Below, one piece after another: positions 6,340 to 12,380 of a stretch of 12,380 nucleotides of DNA. The notes under the pieces are model-generated. The model was not told where the DNA came from. It worked only from the letters and a program-made list of their open reading frames with translations, and did not search any database. The DNA is from Alterinioella sp963975135 (lineage in GTDB: Bacteria; Pseudomonadota; Alphaproteobacteria; Rhodobacterales; Rhodobacteraceae): NCBI GenBank assembly GCA_963975135.1, contig CAXBGQ010000062.1, forward strand, positions 1-12,380. Direction: 5' to 3'. Made by a program: the position numbers and the translations under genes. The stretch's first letter is position 1, and each line of letters starts with the position of its first letter.

Positions 6340-7388
6340 GCGATCTGACCCAAACCGCGCCCCGGTCGGGGCTGTCGCTGGGGCTGTTGAACGTGGCGCG
6401 CGGTGCGTTGCCGGTCGTAGTTGTGGTGGGTTTGCTGCTGGGGATCTGGCTGGCCGCTGTGGGGCCGATGAATTTCCGCCTTGCGCTGGATCAGGCGTCG
6501 CGGGGCGGGGCCGATGTGGTGCCCGCCACGCCGCAGGAGCAGGGACAGACCGGTCTGATCCGCCTGATGCTGGACAATCCGAGCGTTTTGCCCGCCGCTT
6601 ATGTGTTTGAACGCCCGCGCCTGCCGCGCCCGCAGGATGTGCTGATCGAGATGCGCGACAATACCGTCGGGCTGGCGCGGGGGTGCGAATGGACCGGGTG
6701 GGGGGCAGAGGCGGAAAACTGGACCGGCTTCAGCGATGGCTGCCTGCGCGTGGTGAATAATCGCCGGTCGCTGATCTTTCACGCCTGGAAGACGCTGGCC
6801 CCGACGCTTGTGGGTTTTGCCATCGGCACCGGGCTGGGTATCCTGCTTGCGGTCGGTATCGTGCATAACCGGACCATGGATCTGAGCGTGATGCCCTGGG
6901 CGATTGCCAGCCAGACCATTCCCATCCTTGCCATCGCGCCGATGGTGATCGTGGTGCTGAATGCGGTGGGCGTGCAGGGGTTGCTGCCGAAATCGCTGAT
7001 CTCGAGCTATCTCAGTTTCTTTCCGGTCGTTGTCGGCATGGTCAAGGGCTTGCGCAGCCCCGGCGCGATGGAGCTGGATCTGATGCGCACCTATTCGGGC
7101 AGTGGCGCGCAGGTGTTCTGGAAATTGCGGCTGCCAGCCTCGCTGCCCTATCTCTTTACCTCGCTCAAGATCGGCATCGCGGCGGCGCTGGTGGGCACGA
7201 TCGTGGCGGAACTGCCGACCGGGGCCCGGTTCGGGCTGGGCGCGCGGCTGCTGACAGGGAGCTATTACGGCCAGACGGTGCAGATCTGGGCGGCACTTTT
7301 CACCGCCGCGATCAGTGCCGCGTTGCTGGTCTGGATCATTGGGGCGATTGAACGCCGGGTTCTGACCGGCATGGGGTTGGCGCGATGA
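6336..7388 (+). CDS. ABC transporter permease with large periplasmic insertion
   Basis: Inner-membrane permease, 350 residues against about 250-280 for the NitT/TauT family. Transmembrane helix 1 is near residues 24-44. The BPD_transp_1 core runs from about 148 to 345: HAWKTLAPTLVGFAIG, several hydrophobic helices, and the EAA coupling loop around 239-270 (GLRSPGAMELDLMRTY...KLRLPASLP) that docks the ATPase. Between helix 1 and the core are about 100 extra hydrophilic residues split by the family's usual PxPxxV segment (RLPRPQDVL, 96-104). They include C117 and C136 in a Trp/Gly-rich stretch that could form a periplasmic disulfide. ATG 6336 has a modest AGG 8 bases upstream; a GTG at 6327 is the alternative. 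The stop overlaps the next permease gene by ATGA. Assignment as permease is secure; substrate is inferred from context. Confidence 0.94.
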   Translation: MSDLTQTAPRSGLSLGLLNVARGALPVVVVVGLLLGIWLAAVGPMNFRLALDQASRGGADVVPATPQEQGQTGLIRLMLDNPSVLPAAYVFERPRLPRPQDVLIEMRDNTVGLARGCEWTGWGAEAENWTGFSDGCLRVVNNRRSLIFHAWKTLAPTLVGFAIGTGLGILLAVGIVHNRTMDLSVMPWAIASQTIPILAIAPMVIVVLNAVGVQGLLPKSLISSYLSFFPVVVGMVKGLRSPGAMELDLMRTYSGSGAQVFWKLRLPASLPYLFTSLKIGIAAALVGTIVAELPTGARFGLGARLLTGSYYGQTVQIWAALFTAAISAALLVWIIGAIERRVLTGMGLAR

Positions 7389-8308
7389 GTGTGGTGGCAA
7401 ACAGAGGCTTTGCGGGGCTCAATCCGAAGATCTGGATGGCGGCGGCGGCCTGCGTGGCCGGGTTCGCCTATGACTGGCGGGTCGGGCTGCTGCTGACGAT
7501 CTGGTTCGTGGCCTGGGGCGTGAATGTGGTTCTGTCCGGGCAGCGCAGCCGGGCAGCGCGGCTGGCGGTTCCGGTGATCTTCGGGGTGACATTGCTGGTG
7601 CTGTGGCAGATTTCGGTCCGGGCTTTCGGGGTCAATCAGGTGATCCTGCCGGCCCCGTCGGATATCTGGACCGCGATCGTGCAGAACGTGCCGATCCTCT
7701 GGGCCGATTTCATGCAGACCGTGGTGAAGGGCGCATTGAGCGGTTATGTCATCGGTGCCGCCCTGGCCATCGGCACGGCGATTGCCGTGGACCGGTCGCA
7801 GTTTCTGCAACGCGGGCTTCTGCCGGTGGGCAATTTCATCGCCGCGCTGCCGATCGTGGGCACCGCCCCCATTCTGGTGATGTGGTTTGGCTTTGGCTGG
7901 CAGTCAAAGGCGGCGGTCGTGGTGGTTATGGTGTTCTTTCCGATTCTGGTGAACGCGGTGGCGGGTCTGAAGGCCACCGAGGCCATGCAGCGCGACCTGA
8001 TGCACACCTATGCAGCCAGCTATTGGCAGGGGTTGTTCAAGCTGCGCCTGCCGGCGGCCTTGCCCTTTATCTTCAATGGCCTCAAGGTTTGCACCACGCT
8101 GGCGTTGATCGGGGCCATTGTGGCGGAGTTCTTCGGCTCGCCCATCGTCGGCATGGGGTTTCGCATCAAGACCTCGTTCGGGACGCTGGAACTGGCGATG
8201 GTCTGGGCCGAGATCGCGGTATCGGCGGTGGCGGGATCGGGGCTTTACGGGCTGGTTGCGCTGGCGGAACGGCGGATGACCTTTTGGCACCCGTCGCAAC
8301 AGAGATAA
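7385..8308 (+). CDS. ABC transporter permease, second subunit
   Basis: 307 residues. The N terminus has one or two extra hydrophobic helices (about 15-50), then a helix at about 60-78, the family motif VILPAPSDIW (87-95), and the transport core. The EAA loop lies near 194-224 (GLKATEAMQRDLMHTY...FKLRLPAALP). It differs enough from the preceding permease that the importer is a heterodimer in the membrane. This one lacks the long cysteine-bearing insertion of its partner. The start ATG overlaps the stop of the first permease (ATGA, 7385-7388), giving coupled translation and presumably equal amounts. After its TAA stop there are 45 A-rich bases before the binding-protein gene. Confidence 0.95.
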   Translation: MSVVANRGFAGLNPKIWMAAAACVAGFAYDWRVGLLLTIWFVAWGVNVVLSGQRSRAARLAVPVIFGVTLLVLWQISVRAFGVNQVILPAPSDIWTAIVQNVPILWADFMQTVVKGALSGYVIGAALAIGTAIAVDRSQFLQRGLLPVGNFIAALPIVGTAPILVMWFGFGWQSKAAVVVVMVFFPILVNAVAGLKATEAMQRDLMHTYAASYWQGLFKLRLPAALPFIFNGLKVCTTLALIGAIVAEFFGSPIVGMGFRIKTSFGTLELAMVWAEIAVSAVAGSGLYGLVALAERRMTFWHPSQQR

Positions 8309-8353
8309 CGATAATAAAACAAGAAACCGAAAACCAACATGGAAGGAAAAATC

Positions 8354-9349
8354 ATGAAACATCTGATGACCTCAGCGCTGGCGCTGTCGATGGCGGCGGG
8401 CATGGCCCAGGCCGACGGCAATGGCGATGAAGTGACGCTGCAGCTGCAGTGGGTGACCCAGGCCCAGTTCGCCGGCTATTACGTGGCGCTGGAGAACGGG
8501 TTTTACGAGGACGAGGGCCTCGATGTCACGATCCAGCCCGGCGGGCCCGATATCGCGCCGCCGCAGGTTCTGGCCGGTGGCGGGGCCGATGTGATGCTGA
8601 ACTGGATGCCCTCGGCGCTGGCGGCGCGCGAGCGCGGGCTTCCGGTGGTCAATATCGCGCAGCCTTTCGCGCGGTCGGGGCTGATGCTGACCTGCTGGGC
8701 CGATACCGGGATTTCGGAGCCTGCCGATCTGGCGGGCAACACCATCGGCGTCTGGTTCTTTGGCAATGAATACCCGTTCCTGAGCTGGATGAGCCAGCTG
8801 GGCATTGCGACCGACGGATCTGAGGGCGGCGTGACCGTGTTGCAGCAGGGGTTCAACGTCGATCCGCTGTTGCAGCGTCAGGCCGATTGTATCTCGACCA
8901 TGACCTATAACGAATATGGTCAGGTGCTGGATGCCGGTGTCAGTGAAGATGACCTTGTGACCTTCAAATATGAGGATCAGGGGGTTGCCACGCTGGAGGA
9001 CGGTATGTGGGTTCTGGAGGAGAACCTCGAGGATCCCGATTTCGTCGACCGCATGGCGCGGTTCGTGCGCGCCTCGATGCGCGGCTGGGATTGGGCCGAG
9101 GAAAACCCCGAGGACGCCGCGATGATCGTGCTGGATTATGATGAGACCGGTGCCCAGACCGCCGCGCATCAGATCCGCATGATGGGCGAGATCTCGCTTT
9201 TGACGGCGGGATCGGACGGGCGTCTGGATGAGGCGGCCTATGAGCGCACGGTGGCGACGTTGTTGGCGGGCGGATCGGATCCGGTGATTACGGCCCAGCC
9301 GGAAGGGGCCTGGACCAGTGTGGTAACGGATATGGCGTTGGGCAACTGA
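8354..9349 (+). CDS. ABC transporter substrate-binding protein, NMT1/THI5-like
   Basis: Periplasmic solute-binding protein of 331 residues. A Sec signal peptide is seen: positively charged MKH, a hydrophobic stretch, then AQA-DG around residues 18-22 as probable signal peptidase I site; no lipobox Cys. The mature part begins VTLQLQWVTQAQFAGYY and continues ALENGFYEDEGLDVTIQPGG, the hallmark of the NMT1/ThiY/SsuA cluster. C114 and C179 could form a disulfide. ATG 8354 has a strong GGAAGGA 6 bases upstream; an in-frame ATG at 8339 would place that ribosome site inside the gene. ThiY-like members bind formylaminopyrimidine, others riboflavin or sulfonates. Its position as last gene of the pyrimidine operon favours a pyrimidine, dihydropyrimidine or ureido acid. 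An own strong ribosome site fits the excess in which binding proteins are made. It ends just before an intrinsic terminator. Confidence 0.94.
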   Translation: MKHLMTSALALSMAAGMAQADGNGDEVTLQLQWVTQAQFAGYYVALENGFYEDEGLDVTIQPGGPDIAPPQVLAGGGADVMLNWMPSALAARERGLPVVNIAQPFARSGLMLTCWADTGISEPADLAGNTIGVWFFGNEYPFLSWMSQLGIATDGSEGGVTVLQQGFNVDPLLQRQADCISTMTYNEYGQVLDAGVSEDDLVTFKYEDQGVATLEDGMWVLEENLEDPDFVDRMARFVRASMRGWDWAEENPEDAAMIVLDYDETGAQTAAHQIRMMGEISLLTAGSDGRLDEAAYERTVATLLAGGSDPVITAQPEGAWTSVVTDMALGN

Positions 9350-9374
9350 GACCTGGCGACTGGTGTTAAATTGA

Positions 9375-9415
9375 GGCGCGGCCCTGCGAAGTGCAGGGCC
9401 GCGCCGCTTTTTTTT
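9375..9415 (+). terminator. Strong intrinsic (rho-independent) terminator of the transport operon
   Basis: A perfect 13-bp GC-rich stem (GGCGCGGCCCTGC at 9375-9387 with its complement at 9393-9405), loop GAAGT, then GC and eight T residues (9408-9415). It starts 25 bases after the binding-protein stop and clearly closes the operon. Confidence 0.95.
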
Positions 9416-9480
9416 CTGATTGGCACCTTGTAGCGGATGTTGCGCAGGGGTCCGCCGAGGTGGTGGGTGCGACCTCTGTC

Positions 9481-9516
9481 GGAGCCTCCGGCGGGGATAT
9501 TTTCGGCACAAAGAAG
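9481..9516 (+). repeat. Probable interspersed Rhodobacteraceae-type intergenic element
   Basis: GCCTCCGGCGGGGATATTTT followed by CGGCACAAAGAAG (within 9484-9516) resembles an element I remember as recurring downstream of genes in Rhodobacteraceae. CCGCCGAGG (9452-9460) can pair with CCTCCGGCGG (9485-9494) with one bulge, so the region can fold into a long hairpin ending in a short T-run. Only one copy is in this window, so repeat status rests on memory. Confidence 0.45.
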
Positions 9517-9663
9517 CGGGCGGTGCGGATGGGCCCTGAGCGTGGCGCGTGTCGCTTGCGGCGTGGCAGGTTGGGCGTCGCGCGCGGTGTTTGTGTGGTT
9601 TTCCGGGCCGGTTTGAATTGTAAAGCCGCACTCAAGGTTTTGACTGGGTTGGGATTTGTTGTT

Positions 9664-9683
9664 AATTCCTGGGTATAGGAATT
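9664..9683. promoter_or_regulatory. Candidate operator/promoter of the XRE regulator gene
   Basis: AATTCCT and AGGAATT form a perfect 7-bp inverted repeat around GGGTAT, 21 bases before the regulator start. It overlaps TATAGG (9674-9679), a possible -10. TTGACT (9640-9645) with TTAATT (9662-9667, 16-bp spacer) is an alternative promoter. The rest of 9416-9704 shows no credible gene. An autoregulatory site is the simplest reading but is not proven. Confidence 0.45.
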
Positions 9684-9704
9684 CGGCTCAGGGATACCCC
9701 GTCT

Positions 9705-11030
9705 ATGCCACCCAAGACACCTGCATCGCGTCGTCATACGCTGACCGGTAGCCGGATCCGGGAACGGCGCAGTGCCATGGGGTTGCGCCAGAGCGACCTG
9801 GCGAAGGCGGCGGGGATATCGGCCAGCTACCTCAACCTCATTGAGCACAACAAGCGGCGCATCGGCGGCAAGTTGTTGTTGATCTTGGCGCGCGCGCTTG
9901 AGGTGGAGCCTGCGCGCCTGTCCGAAGGCATGGATGCCAGCCTGAGCGATATGGTGCAAGCGGCGGCCCGGGCACCGCTGGCGCAGCTTGGGCCGGCGGC
10001 CGAGCTGGACCGGGTGGAGGAGTTTGCCGGGCGGTTTCCCGGCTGGACCGGGGTGGTCGCGGCGCAGCAAAAGCGGATTGCCGATCTGGAGGCTGCTGTC
10101 GAGGGGTTGCAGGACCGGCTGGCGCATGACCCGGTTCTGGCGGGGTCGATGCATGAGGTGCTGTCGACCGTGTCGGCGGTGCGGGCGACCTCGGAAATCC
10201 TGGTGCGTGAGCCCGATCTGGAGCCAGCCTGGCGGGCCCGGTTTCATCGCAACCTGCACGAGGAGGCGGAGCGGCTCTCGGCCAGTGCCACCGCGCTGTT
10301 GCGATATTTCGAGCGCAGCGAGGCGCAGACCGGGCTGATGGCAACGCCGCAGGAGAGGGTGGAGGCCGCTTTTGACGCGGCGGGGCATCATTTCGCGGCG
10401 CTTGAGAAGGACGGGGCGGCTGCGATCGGTGGGGTTGTCGCGACGATGGATGGGTTGGAGCCGGCGGCGGCGGCGCTGGCGGAACAGTGGTTGCGGCGCT
10501 ATGCAAAGGACGCCGCGCGACTGCCGCTGGCCCCGTTTCTGGAGGCTGCGGTGGCGGCCGATTTTGACCCCGGCGCGCTGCTTGGTCTTGCGGGCGGCGA
10601 TGTGGCCCTGGTGCTGCGCCGCCTGGCGAGCCTGCCCGAGGGTGGCCTTGAGGCCGTGCCCGGTTTTGGTCTGGCGATCTGCGATGGGGCCGGGGCGCTG
10701 GTGTTTCGCCGCCGCATCCCGGCCTTTTCGATACCGCGTTACGGGGCGGGCTGTGCGTTGTGGCCGCTTTATTCGGCGTTGGCGCGCCCGATGGTGCCCG
10801 ATATGGCGCTGTTGGAGCAACCCGACGGATCGCGGTTCCGGGCCTGGGCGGTGGCTCATCCGGTCGGCGCGGCGGGGTTTGGTGCCCAACCCGTTATGCA
10901 GGCGATGATGTTGCTGCGCGCGGTGGACGACACCGAGGCGCAACAAGACACGCGCGCTGTGGGGCCGGGATGCGAGTTATGCCCGCGCGATGATTGCGCC
11001 GCGCGGCGCGTCGATGCGAGCCTGAGCTGA
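9705..11030 (+). CDS. XRE/ScfR-like transcriptional regulator with kinase-dimerisation-like middle region
   Basis: 441 residues. Residues 15-70 are a Cro/C1-type helix-turn-helix (GLRQSDLAKAAGISASYLNLIEHNKRRIGGK split across 26-56), very like short-chain-acyl-CoA-responsive ScfR regulators. A coiled-coil-like stretch (about 117-140) leads to residues 149-203. There HEVLSTVSAVRATSEIL and LHEEAERLSASATALLRYF resemble the H-box and second helix of histidine-kinase DHp domains, with H150 at the phospho-His position. The C-terminal part (about 340-435) has ScfR-like GAGCALWPLY and a cysteine motif CELCPRDDC (423-431). The metallopeptidase HExxH found in many ScfR proteins is not seen. No kinase ATP-binding domain is present. 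The ATG follows AGGGA at about 10 bases. Downstream genes are a receiver and a sensor kinase, so it is probably the output of that signalling cluster. Confidence 0.85.
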   Translation: MPPKTPASRRHTLTGSRIRERRSAMGLRQSDLAKAAGISASYLNLIEHNKRRIGGKLLLILARALEVEPARLSEGMDASLSDMVQAAARAPLAQLGPAAELDRVEEFAGRFPGWTGVVAAQQKRIADLEAAVEGLQDRLAHDPVLAGSMHEVLSTVSAVRATSEILVREPDLEPAWRARFHRNLHEEAERLSASATALLRYFERSEAQTGLMATPQERVEAAFDAAGHHFAALEKDGAAAIGGVVATMDGLEPAAAALAEQWLRRYAKDAARLPLAPFLEAAVAADFDPGALLGLAGGDVALVLRRLASLPEGGLEAVPGFGLAICDGAGALVFRRRIPAFSIPRYGAGCALWPLYSALARPMVPDMALLEQPDGSRFRAWAVAHPVGAAGFGAQPVMQAMMLLRAVDDTEAQQDTRAVGPGCELCPRDDCAARRVDASLS

Positions 11031-11077
11031 GGCGGATGCAGGGCCACCGGCCCCTCCTCGTGCCTCTGACCGCCTCA
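11028..11077 (+). repeat. Inverted repeat spanning the XRE gene stop codon
   Basis: TGAGGCGG (11028-11035), which includes the TGA stop, pairs with CCGCCTCA (11070-11077). Inside it GGGCC (11041-11045) pairs with GGCCC (11049-11053). The RNA could form a two-tier stem-loop between the regulator and the next gene. No T-run follows, so it may be an attenuator or RNA-stability element rather than a terminator. TTGACA at 11087-11092 is a perfect -35, but no good -10 follows at normal spacing. Confidence 0.4.
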
Positions 11078-11151
11078 AACAACCATTTGACAACCGCCGG
11101 GGCATCGGCAAGCTGGGCGGACATCGGGATCAACGTCGGGGAGGGGCTTGA

Positions 11152-11538
11152 TTGGGAGGCCGGGTTTTGCTTATCGAGGATGAGGTCAACATCTTCGAAG
11201 CCATCAGTTTCATCCTGTCGCGCGACGGATGGGAGGTGCGTGGTCATGGCAATGGCGCGACCGCCCTGGAGGAGATCGCCCGCACCAGACCCGATGTTCT
11301 GGTGCTCGATGTGATGCTGCCGGGGCGCTCGGGTCTGGACATATTGCGCGATCTGCGCGGCGCGTCCGAGACCGCCGATCTGCCGGTGCTGATGCTGACC
11401 GCCAAGGGCCAATCGAAAGATCGTGATCTGGCGCTGGCGCTTGGGGCCAATGCCTATCTGACGAAGCCGTTCTCGAACGTCGAAATGGTGGCGGTTCTGC
11501 GCGATGTGGCCAAGGGCGGCTACGGGCCCGCGACATGA
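11152..11538 (+). CDS. Single-domain response regulator (receiver only)
   Basis: 128 residues forming one CheY-like receiver domain with no output domain. Seen: acidic pocket E9-D10-E11 (VLLIEDE), phospho-acceptor D53 in VLVLDVMLPGRSG, T83 in MLTAKG and K105 in YLTKPFS. The start must be the TTG at 11152: the codon just before it is an in-frame TGA, the protein begins MGGRVLLIEDE as receivers normally do, and GGGGAGGGG lies about 5 bases upstream. Its stop overlaps the next gene by ATGA. With the sensor kinase two genes on, it is the likely phosphate acceptor of that kinase. Lacking a DNA-binding part, it must act through another protein, possibly the XRE regulator. Confidence 0.93.
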   Translation: MGGRVLLIEDEVNIFEAISFILSRDGWEVRGHGNGATALEEIARTRPDVLVLDVMLPGRSGLDILRDLRGASETADLPVLMLTAKGQSKDRDLALALGANAYLTKPFSNVEMVAVLRDVAKGGYGPAT

Positions 11539-11807
11539 ACCGGCGGCTGTTTCTGGAACGCCGCACCTACCGGCGCAACCGGTTGCAGGATGCGGCGCGG
11601 CTGGCCCCGGTTCTGGCGGGGTTCCTGTTCTTTGGGCCGGTCTTCATTCTGACATCCGATACCGGCGTGGGCGGTGGCACGGGCGGCTGGCTGGTCTATT
11701 TTCTGTTGATCTGGGCCGGGCTGGTGATCTTGTCCGCGGCGCTGTCGGCCGCACTTGGACGGGCCTTTCCACCGGATAGCTCACCGGGTGATGCGGAGGG
11801 CGACTGA
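11535..11807 (+). CDS. Small two-helix membrane protein between receiver and sensor kinase
   Basis: 90 residues, not a family I can name. The N-terminal 20 residues are strongly basic (RRLFLERRTYRRNR), predicting a cytoplasmic N terminus. Transmembrane helices lie near 23-40 and 51-74, joined by a Gly-rich periplasmic loop, and the C-terminal tail is acidic and Pro-rich. It overlaps the receiver gene by 4 bases and the kinase gene by 1 base (TGATG), so all three are made together. Small two-helix proteins (DUF485/DUF4212 types) often accompany sodium:solute symporters. By analogy this could be a partner of the kinase's symporter-like sensor, but that is inference. Confidence 0.8.
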   Translation: MNRRLFLERRTYRRNRLQDAARLAPVLAGFLFFGPVFILTSDTGVGGGTGGWLVYFLLIWAGLVILSAALSAALGRAFPPDSSPGDAEGD

Positions 11808-12380
11808 TGCTCTCGCTGAACGGCTTGGTGGCGATCTCGGTGCTCTATGTGGCGGGTCTTTTCGCGGTGGCGTTTCTGGCCGAAAAACGGGCCACGGAGG
11901 GGCGCGCGCGCTGGCTGAACTCGCCCGTTGTCTACACCTTGTCGCTGTCGATCTACACCACGGCCTGGACGTTTTACGGCGCTGTCGGATCGGCGGCGCG
12001 TTCGGGGCTGGAATTCATGACCATCTATCTGGGGCCGACGCTTGTGTTCATCGGCTGGTTCTGGCTGTTGCGCAAACTGGTGCGGATCGGGCGGGCGCAG
12101 AGGATCACCTCGATTGCCGACATGATTTCAAGCCGTTACGGAAAATCGGGCGGTCTGGCGGCGTTGGTCACCGTGTTGGCGGTTGTCGGCACCACGCCCT
12201 ATCTGGCGCTGCAACTGCAATCGGTCACGCTGTCGTTTTCGGTCTTTGCACAGCCCGGGGCCTTCGAGGAATTGGGCAGCGATGCAACGGCGGTCTGGGT
12301 GGCCGGGGGGCTGGCGCTTTTTACCATCATTTTCGGCACCCGGTCGCTGGATGTGAACGAGCGCCATCCCGGACTGGTCT
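11807..12380 (+). CDS. Sensor histidine kinase with sodium:solute-symporter-type N terminus (CbrA/CrbS-like), 3'-truncated
   Basis: 191 codons run to the window end without a stop. All visible sequence belongs to the SSSF membrane sensor: helix 1 (about 3-24), helix 2 with YTLSLSIYTTAWTFYGAVG (43-61), helix 3 with YLGPTLVFIGWFWLLRK (74-90), the conserved cytoplasmic QRITSIADMISSRYGKS (98-114), and helices 4-5 ending GTRSLDVNERHPGLV. The QRITSIAD...SRYGKS and GTRxLDxxERHxG motifs are those of the CbrA/CrbS kinases, which respond to carbon and short-chain acids such as acetate and usually run to about 900 residues with PAS, HisKA and HATPase domains. Those domains would lie beyond the window, so kinase activity is inferred. 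A plain solute symporter is less likely given these motifs and the adjacent receiver gene. Confidence 0.88.
   Translation, partial: MLSLNGLVAISVLYVAGLFAVAFLAEKRATEGRARWLNSPVVYTLSLSIYTTAWTFYGAVGSAARSGLEFMTIYLGPTLVFIGWFWLLRKLVRIGRAQRITSIADMISSRYGKSGGLAALVTVLAVVGTTPYLALQLQSVTLSFSVFAQPGAFEELGSDATAVWVAGGLALFTIIFGTRSLDVNERHPGLV

Noticed and set aside
5241..7400. Very long antisense open frame (719 codons) over hydA, ATPase and permease
   Set aside because: It mirrors well-supported genes on the other strand. Its protein is rich in His, Arg, Gln and Pro, typical of antisense frames in G+C-rich genes, with no domain and no ribosome site.
8339..8353. Upstream ATG for the binding protein
   Set aside because: It would put the GGAAGGA ribosome site inside the gene and add five residues before a normal signal peptide.
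8372..9631. Antisense open frame (419 codons) opposite the binding-protein gene
   Set aside because: Low-complexity Arg/His/Pro-rich translation crossing the terminator; shadow of the real gene.
9391..9678. 95-codon plus-strand ORF in the gap before the XRE gene
   Set aside because: It begins inside the terminator loop, has no ribosome site, and its translation has no family character.
9366..10946. Antisense open frame (526 codons) opposite the XRE gene
   Set aside because: Same composition artefact; it runs through the intrinsic terminator and the non-coding gap and has no recognisable domain.
11036..11314. Open frame crossing into the response-regulator gene in another frame
   Set aside because: The receiver frame has all catalytic residues and a good ribosome site; this one has no domain features.

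Overview
The window comes from a G+C-rich alphaproteobacterium, most likely a member of the Rhodobacteraceae/Roseobacter group. This is judged from strong G/C third-position preference, the family-level look of the proteins, and intergenic elements (TTTCGAAA-centred hairpins and a GCCTCCGGCGGGGATATTTT element) that I associate with that group from memory. No rRNA, tRNA, CRISPR array or insertion sequence was seen.

Positions 1-9415 form a pyrimidine-catabolism locus. On the left are the 3' part of preA (iron-sulfur/FMN subunit of NAD-dependent dihydropyrimidine dehydrogenase; its partner preT would lie upstream, outside the window) and a translationally coupled VOC-fold protein of unknown role. 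These converge on a RutR-type TetR regulator across a 93-bp block made almost entirely of four perfect palindromes. The regulator is divergent from a long operon: M20-type Zn hydrolase (N-carbamoyl-beta-alanine amidohydrolase), dihydropyrimidinase, then a NitT/TauT-type ABC importer (ATPase, two permeases, periplasmic binding protein) that ends at a strong intrinsic terminator. Together they give uptake of a pyrimidine-related compound, then uracil/thymine -> dihydropyrimidine -> N-carbamoyl-beta-amino acid -> beta-alanine or beta-aminoisobutyrate + NH3 + CO2. A near-perfect RutR-type operator, TTGACCGATTGGTCAA at 2506-2521, sits between the divergent genes. Its half-sites can serve as the -35 elements of both promoters, so one pyrimidine-sensing repressor plausibly controls both directions.

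Positions 9416-9704 are non-coding and hold a probable family-specific repeat and a 7-bp inverted repeat just before the next gene. Positions 9705-12380 are a signalling cluster on the + strand. It holds an XRE/ScfR-like regulator whose middle resembles a histidine-kinase dimerisation hairpin, a single-domain response regulator, a 90-residue two-helix membrane protein, and the start of a histidine kinase with a sodium:solute-symporter-type sensor (CbrA/CrbS-like), cut by the window end. The last three overlap by 4 and 1 bases and are clearly one operon. Such systems usually tie carbon-source sensing to gene expression.

The most interesting points are the RutR site placed over a reductive (not Rut) pyrimidine pathway, the palindrome block, a permease with an unusual periplasmic insertion carrying a cysteine pair, and the possible phosphorelay built around the kinase-like helices of the XRE regulator.
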